Below are positions 15,803 to 19,572 of a stretch of 19,572 nucleotides of DNA, piece after piece. Position 1 is the first letter of the stretch, and each line of letters begins with the position of its first letter. This DNA comes from Candidatus Methylomirabilis sp. Its GTDB lineage: Bacteria; DYJV01. The notes under the pieces were generated by a model that saw only the letters and a list, made by a program, of their open reading frames with translations, did no database searches and was not told the origin of the DNA. Both the position numbers and the translations under genes were made by a program. The stretch is from assembly GCA_020722945.1 (NCBI GenBank), contig DYJV01000005.1:34094-53665 (forward strand), given 5' to 3'.

Positions 15803-16570
15803 ATGGATTTTGCTTCTTTTATAGGTATATTGGCAGGTTTTGGCTTAATAATAGGAGCTATATTTACAAGTGGGAGTTTAAATGCTTTTATAGATATCCC
15901 CTCCTTTATAATTGTTTTTGGGGGGACGATTGGAGCATCACTTGTAAATTATACCTTTACTGAGTTTATCGATTTATTAAATGGTATCAATAAAATTCTT
16001 TTCAAGAATAAAGATGATTATTTAGAAAAGATACATCTTCTTGTCAATTTAGCGAGTAAATCTAGGAAAAATGGCATATTATCGATAGAGAGGGATGTTG
16101 AAGCTATTGACGATCCATTCATAAAAAAGGGACTTCAGATGCTTTTAGATGGAGCACCTTCAAAAGTTCTTGAAGAAGTTATTGATACTGAGCTCTCATT
16201 TACAAGTGAACGTCATAGGTTTGGGTATGAGATACTACTTTCTATGGGGAGTTATTCACCTGCGATGGGATTGATAGGGACGCTTATAGGTTTGGTCCAA
16301 ATGCTCCAAAACCTCAATGACCCCAAAACAATTGGTCCATCTATGTCAATAGCATTAATAACAACTTTCTATGGTGCAATTTTTGCAAATCTTCTTTTTA
16401 TGCCTCTTGCAGGGAAATTAAAGAGAAAAAGCCAGAAAGAGATACTTTTCAAGCAAATTTTAGGGATTGGTATCTGTTCAATTGCCAATGGTGAAAATCC
16501 CAAAATCCTCGAAAGTAGGCTTCTTGCTCTTTTTACCCAAAATCAGAGGGATAATTGGGACAAAAAATGA
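15803..16570 (+). CDS. motA: Flagellar stator protein MotA/PomA
   Basis: A 255-residue inner-membrane protein forming the pentameric ring of the stator, which couples ion flow to flagellar rotation. Four membrane segments lie near residues 4-22, 29-50, 144-165 and 177-200. Diagnostic stretches are IDIPSFIIVFGGTIGASLV, SPAMGLIGTLIGLVQML with the conserved proline, and DPKTIGPSMSIALITTFYGAIFAN. The cytoplasmic loop has SRKNGILSIERDVE, the charged region that contacts FliG. The pattern is PomA-like, but whether the ion is H+ or Na+ cannot be settled. I start it at ATG 15803, preceded by AAGGA with a 6-base spacer. A frame extension to TTG 15788 has no ribosome site and adds nothing conserved. 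Its stop overlaps the next start as ATGA. Confidence 0.95.
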   Translation: MDFASFIGILAGFGLIIGAIFTSGSLNAFIDIPSFIIVFGGTIGASLVNYTFTEFIDLLNGINKILFKNKDDYLEKIHLLVNLASKSRKNGILSIERDVEAIDDPFIKKGLQMLLDGAPSKVLEEVIDTELSFTSERHRFGYEILLSMGSYSPAMGLIGTLIGLVQMLQNLNDPKTIGPSMSIALITTFYGAIFANLLFMPLAGKLKRKSQKEILFKQILGIGICSIANGENPKILESRLLALFTQNQRDNWDKK

Positions 16571-17250
16571 TAAAATTGAAAGATAAAGGGACCCCACCAA
16601 ACAACTTTATACTCCTCTATACATGTTTTTCACTTCTTCTGCTCTCTTTCTTTATCTTTCTTGTTGCAAACTCAACAATCGATTCAGATAGAACAAAAGA
16701 AGCGATAGGTTCTCTGCTCGGATCATTTGGTCTGTTAAAAGGTGGAATATCTAATATTGGTGATCAGGAGAAGAAAAAATTAGGTATTGCATTAATACCT
16801 TTATCAAAAGAGAGTAATGTTGTTAGAGATCTTTATGAAATGGTAAAGCTATCAAAAAAAGATGACTCTATCGTGATAGAAATTAAAGATGGTGTGATAA
16901 ATCTAAAATTTGTGAGGAATTCTATCTTTAAAAGTAATGAAATAATTATATCCAATGAGTATGTTTCTGTTTTATCAAAATTGGTATACCGCATTAAGGA
17001 GCTTAAAAATCTTGATTTACAGATAGTATCGTTAAATAGTAATGATATATCTCTTGCAACAAGTAGGGGAGTTGCTATTACAAATTTTATGACAAGTAGT
17101 GATATAACATCAGATAGCATAAGCTGTTTCTCAAAATTGTCAGATAGTAATATCGAATTAATTATTGCAGCAAGAGGGCTTGTCTCTGAATCTAATACTT
17201 TGAAAGAAAATAGTATAAAAAAAGGGGATTTTATTTTTGAAGCTAAATAA
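16567..17250 (+). CDS. MotB-like protein lacking the ion-binding Asp
   Basis: A 227-residue protein with MotB layout: a short cytoplasmic tail, one membrane segment (about residues 14-37) and a periplasmic OmpA-like region (about 85-215). Aligned with MotB, the membrane segment FILLYTCFSLLLLSFFIFLV has Cys20 where the essential ion-binding Asp belongs, and no other acidic residue lies inside it. The OmpA-like part is degenerate: DGVINLKFVRNSIFKSNEIII resembles the family's first strand region and SLATSRGVAITNFM retains the LSxxRA arginine, but GHTD is missing. The ATG at 16567 overlaps the motA stop and follows GGGAC; a frame extension to TTG 16555 is less likely. Position directly after motA argues for a stator-related role, possibly paired with the next gene's product. 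Confidence 0.8.
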   Translation: MIKLKDKGTPPNNFILLYTCFSLLLLSFFIFLVANSTIDSDRTKEAIGSLLGSFGLLKGGISNIGDQEKKKLGIALIPLSKESNVVRDLYEMVKLSKKDDSIVIEIKDGVINLKFVRNSIFKSNEIIISNEYVSVLSKLVYRIKELKNLDLQIVSLNSNDISLATSRGVAITNFMTSSDITSDSISCFSKLSDSNIELIIAARGLVSESNTLKENSIKKGDFIFEAK

Positions 17251-17953
17251 ATCAAAATTCAATTATGAAGATAACCAAAATTCATTAGACTGGATGGTAT
17301 CATTTTCAGATGTAGTGACCCTCCTGATAACTTTCTTTGTCCTGATTATTTCTATGTCCTCAATGAACTATAAGTCAATCGGTAAATCTTTTGAATATCT
17401 ATCAGGGACTCCTCAGATAATGCTTAATAATGAAGAGGGCTCTAAATATCTCACTAATCTCCTTAAAGAAAATGATCTAAATCAAAGTGATCTACAACAG
17501 TTACTTGAGATAATGACACAACATAAACTCAAAGAAACTGAAGCTATAAATATCTTAAAACTTGAAAAAATTTTAGGGAAAAATTATAAAATATCTGATA
17601 ATGATATAGTTGTTGAGCTGGACACAAATACTATTTTTGATTATCTCAACTTGCAGCTAACATCTGTGGGAAGCAATCATTTAATTAAAATTAAGGATAT
17701 CCTCCCTTTATACAAAAAGGAGTGCAGAATAGAGACCTTTGCATCAGATTTTCCTATTAATACAAGGAAGATAAAGGATAACTTTGATTATACTTTAAAA
17801 ATAAATAAGAGTATTTACGATTTTCTCTTGAATAACGGTGTAAAAAAAGATAGAATTGAGATTATGGCGTGGGGAAATATGAGGATAAAGAAAAATATTA
17901 CAAAAATTACTTTTAAAGGTTTTTTAGAGATTGAAGAGAGTAGTAAATCTTGA
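17237..17953 (+). CDS. motB: Flagellar stator protein MotB, divergent
   Basis: A 238-residue stator B subunit. The single membrane segment WMVSFSDVVTLLITFFVLIIS (about residues 19-39) contains Asp25, the ion-binding residue of MotB. A plug-like stretch and linker follow, then an OmpA-like domain (about 125-232) meant to grip peptidoglycan. That domain is divergent: the usual GHTD reads FASD with the Asp kept, and the arginine of LSxxRA appears replaced by lysine in LKINKS, while NNGVKKDRIEIMAWGN fits the family. It starts at TTG 17237, overlapping the preceding gene by 14 bases, with GGGGA about 9 bases upstream. The next in-frame ATG would remove the cytoplasmic tail, so TTG is preferred. 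Confidence 0.88.
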   Translation: MKLNKSKFNYEDNQNSLDWMVSFSDVVTLLITFFVLIISMSSMNYKSIGKSFEYLSGTPQIMLNNEEGSKYLTNLLKENDLNQSDLQQLLEIMTQHKLKETEAINILKLEKILGKNYKISDNDIVVELDTNTIFDYLNLQLTSVGSNHLIKIKDILPLYKKECRIETFASDFPINTRKIKDNFDYTLKINKSIYDFLLNNGVKKDRIEIMAWGNMRIKKNITKITFKGFLEIEESSKS

Positions 17954-17979
17954 ATATTCAATAAAAAGGAGGAAAAATA

Positions 17980-18501
17980 ATGGCAGCAAAAGATGAAACA
18001 CAGCAAGCTCCCCAAGAGGAGAAACCGAAGAAGAGTAAGCTCAAATTAATAATTATTATAGTATTGGCACTTCTGATATTAGGGGGTGGAGGATTTGCGG
18101 TATATATGCTATTTCTCAAAAAACCTGCTCCTGCTCCTTTGCCTGACAACCAAACTGCCCAAACCACAAAGGCTGCACCTATTGCAGATAAGAAAGAAGT
18201 TTTACCTCAAATAGAGATTGATCCATTTATTGTAAATCTTGCGGATCAAAATGCAAAGAGATATTTGAAAGTAAAAATAGCTCTTGAATTATCTAACAAA
18301 GATCTTGAAGAGGAGATAAAGAAGAGGACGCCTGAGATTCGTGATATGATAACTATGCTGCTTTCAAGCAAAACATATGCTGATGTAGCGACCTTTGATG
18401 GGAAGTTGGCGTTGAAAACTGCTCTTATTAGCAGGCTAAACTCTATTGTAACAAAGGGTAAAATAACCAACGTATTTTTTGTAGATTTTGTAGTTCAATA
18501 A
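17980..18501 (+). CDS. fliL: Flagellar basal-body protein FliL
   Basis: A 173-residue single-pass inner-membrane protein that forms a ring around the stator and supports its torque. A charged cytoplasmic tail rich in Lys, Glu and Gln (residues 1-22) is followed by one membrane helix (about 21-47, KLKLIIIIVLALLILGGGGF), a Pro/Ala-rich linker (about 50-75), and the periplasmic FliL domain (about 78-173). Typical marks are the opening IEIDPFIVNLAD, RYLKVKIALEL, the helix EEEIKKRTPEIRDMITMLLSSKT, and the C-terminal strand ITNVFFVDFVVQ. The ATG at 17980 follows AAAGGAGG. It lies 26 bases after motB and 22 before fliM, as in many flagellar operons. Confidence 0.96.
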   Translation: MAAKDETQQAPQEEKPKKSKLKLIIIIVLALLILGGGGFAVYMLFLKKPAPAPLPDNQTAQTTKAAPIADKKEVLPQIEIDPFIVNLADQNAKRYLKVKIALELSNKDLEEEIKKRTPEIRDMITMLLSSKTYADVATFDGKLALKTALISRLNSIVTKGKITNVFFVDFVVQ

Positions 18502-18523
18502 ATAGTAAAGATTTGGAGGCATA

Positions 18524-19507
18524 ATGACCCAAGTTTTATCTCAGGACGAGATTGATGCTCTTCTAAAAGGTATGTCTGGCGGAGAAATAGAGACAGAGCA
18601 GGAAGTAGCTGAAAGTCAAGACGGTATTATCACTTATGAGTTGACAAATCAAGAGAAGATCATAAGGGGGAGAATGCCTACTCTTGAAATAATAAATCAG
18701 AGATTCTCAAGGCTTTTTAGAGGGACGATCTCAAATATGTTAAGGAAAGTGGTAGATATATCTGCACTATCTCTTGATACAATAAAATTTGGTGAATTTC
18801 TCAAATCTTTACCTGTTCCTACGAGCCTTCACCTTTTTAGAATGAATCCCTTAAAAGGATTTTCACTAATAGTTATCGAGAGTAAGCTTGTTTTTGCATT
18901 AATAGATATATTTTTTGGTGGAGAGGGGAGCTCATCACTTAAAGTTGAAGGTAGAGACTTTACGGTTATTGAAGATAGAATCATCAAGAGAGTAATACTT
19001 GCTGCTCTTCAAGATTACTCTGAATCTTGGAAGCCAGTTTACCCTGTTGTCTTTGAATACTCACGTTCAGAGATGAATCCCCAATTTGCAACAATAGTTC
19101 CGCCTTCAGATGTTGTAATTGTTACATCATTTGAGATAGAGATTGAACAGGTAAGTGGAAATATCACAATATGTATACCATACGCCAATATTGAGCCTAT
19201 TAGGGATAAGCTTTATGCTGGTTTTCAAACAGAGAGACTTGAAGTTGATGCCAACTGGATAAAAAGATTAAAAAAGATAATAACTACCCTTGAAGTAAAC
19301 TCAATTGTAACATTGGGTGAGGTTGACATTACTATTGGTAAAATTTTACAACTTAAAGAGGGGGATATTATAAATCTTGAAAAGAAATCAACTTCACCTC
19401 TAATTCTTGAAGTTGAAGGCATCCCTAAATTTAAAGGGTTTGCAGGTATACTAAATAGCAATAAAGCTCTTAAAATTGTTGACAAAATATATAAACAGGA
19501 GTTTTAA
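18524..19507 (+). CDS. fliM: Flagellar motor switch protein FliM
   Basis: A 327-residue C-ring protein that sets rotation direction. Residues 4-13 (VLSQDEIDALL) are the N-terminal CheY-phosphate-binding motif, so the motor is probably controlled by chemotaxis. The CheC-like middle domain (about 45-235) includes LEIINQRFSRLFRGTISNML and GSSSLKVEGRDFTVIEDRII, and contacts FliG. The C-terminal SpoA domain (about 255-325, starting near TLEVNSIVTLGEVDITIGKILQL) joins FliN. Length is typical. The ATG at 18524 is preceded by TTGGAGG, and the stop lies two bases before the fliN start. Confidence 0.97.
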   Translation: MTQVLSQDEIDALLKGMSGGEIETEQEVAESQDGIITYELTNQEKIIRGRMPTLEIINQRFSRLFRGTISNMLRKVVDISALSLDTIKFGEFLKSLPVPTSLHLFRMNPLKGFSLIVIESKLVFALIDIFFGGEGSSSLKVEGRDFTVIEDRIIKRVILAALQDYSESWKPVYPVVFEYSRSEMNPQFATIVPPSDVVIVTSFEIEIEQVSGNITICIPYANIEPIRDKLYAGFQTERLEVDANWIKRLKKIITTLEVNSIVTLGEVDITIGKILQLKEGDIINLEKKSTSPLILEVEGIPKFKGFAGILNSNKALKIVDKIYKQEF

Positions 19508-19509
19508 AT

Positions 19510-19572
19510 ATGGCAGAAGACCTATTTGAGCAAATAAGCAAAGAAGTTAAAAATGATAGTGCAGCTGATGAT
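19510..19572 (+). CDS. fliN: Start of the flagellar switch protein FliN (or FliY) gene, truncated by window end
   Basis: An open frame begins with ATG at 19510 and runs 21 codons (MAEDLFEQISKEVKNDSAADD) off the window. The ribosome-binding GGAG sits in the last codons of fliM. The visible part is an acidic, variable N-terminal tail without a diagnostic domain. The assignment to FliN rests on its position directly after fliM, the usual order, and on the general character of FliN N-termini. FliY or another flagellar gene cannot be excluded. Confidence 0.65.
   Translation, partial: MAEDLFEQISKEVKNDSAADD

Noticed and set aside
16833-17255. Minus-strand open frame of 140 codons opposite the first motB-like gene
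   Set aside because: It is antisense to a well-supported coding frame and shows no recognisable domain, so it is a shadow frame.
1-19572. CRISPR arrays, tRNA/rRNA genes, insertion sequences and phage genes
   Set aside because: I looked for these in the gaps and found no regularly spaced repeats, clover-leaf structures, transposase motifs or terminal inverted repeats.

Overview
The window is a low-G+C, mostly chromosomal housekeeping and motility segment of a Gram-negative, flagellated bacterium. Supporting signs are periplasmic and inner-membrane proteins with signal peptides, a TRAP transporter, split glycyl-tRNA synthetase (beta subunit), pyruvate phosphate dikinase and a MotA/MotB/FliL/FliM/FliN cluster. 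Protein character and gene order would fit a Deferribacterota-type organism (Calditerrivibrio or Deferribacter relatives), but that placement is an inference made without any search.

Layout. Positions 1-324 (minus) hold the 5' part of a TPR repeat gene that is clearly richer in G+C than everything else. Next, all on the minus strand, come an Hsp20 gene with its own terminator (653-1099) and the ribosome-assembly GTPase Der (1333-2637). A long co-directional run, read from 15333 down to 3027, follows: phoH, a 7TM-HD c-di-AMP phosphodiesterase (pgpH type), ybeY, dut, UDP-glucuronate decarboxylase, a Nudix hydrolase, glyS, TRAP dctP and dctQ, a MerR regulator and ppdK, closed by a terminator at 2965-3001. 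The first four of these genes overlap or nearly touch, so they are probably translationally coupled.

At 15334-15468 the orientation switches. On the plus strand a small cysteine-containing protein of unknown function (15469-15747) is followed by a well-formed sigma-54 type -24/-12 promoter (15753-15768). Then come motA, two tandem motB-like genes, fliL, fliM and the start of fliN, which runs off the window. Together these encode the flagellar stator, its FliL partner and the switch/C-ring.

Most interesting points: (1) two tandem MotB-like proteins, the first with Cys where the ion-binding Asp should be, which suggests a heteromeric or accessory stator subunit; (2) a sigma-54 promoter placed exactly in front of motA; (3) a PhoH gene whose only Shine-Dalgarno-supported start is a non-canonical codon; (4) an 11-bp hairpin plus T-rich run between dctP and dctQ, in a TRAP locus with no DctM gene; (5) the compositional break at the left edge. 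No rRNA, tRNA, CRISPR array or insertion sequence was seen. Three gene starts (glyS, motA, first motB) were moved from upstream TTG codons to ATG codons with better ribosome-binding sites.
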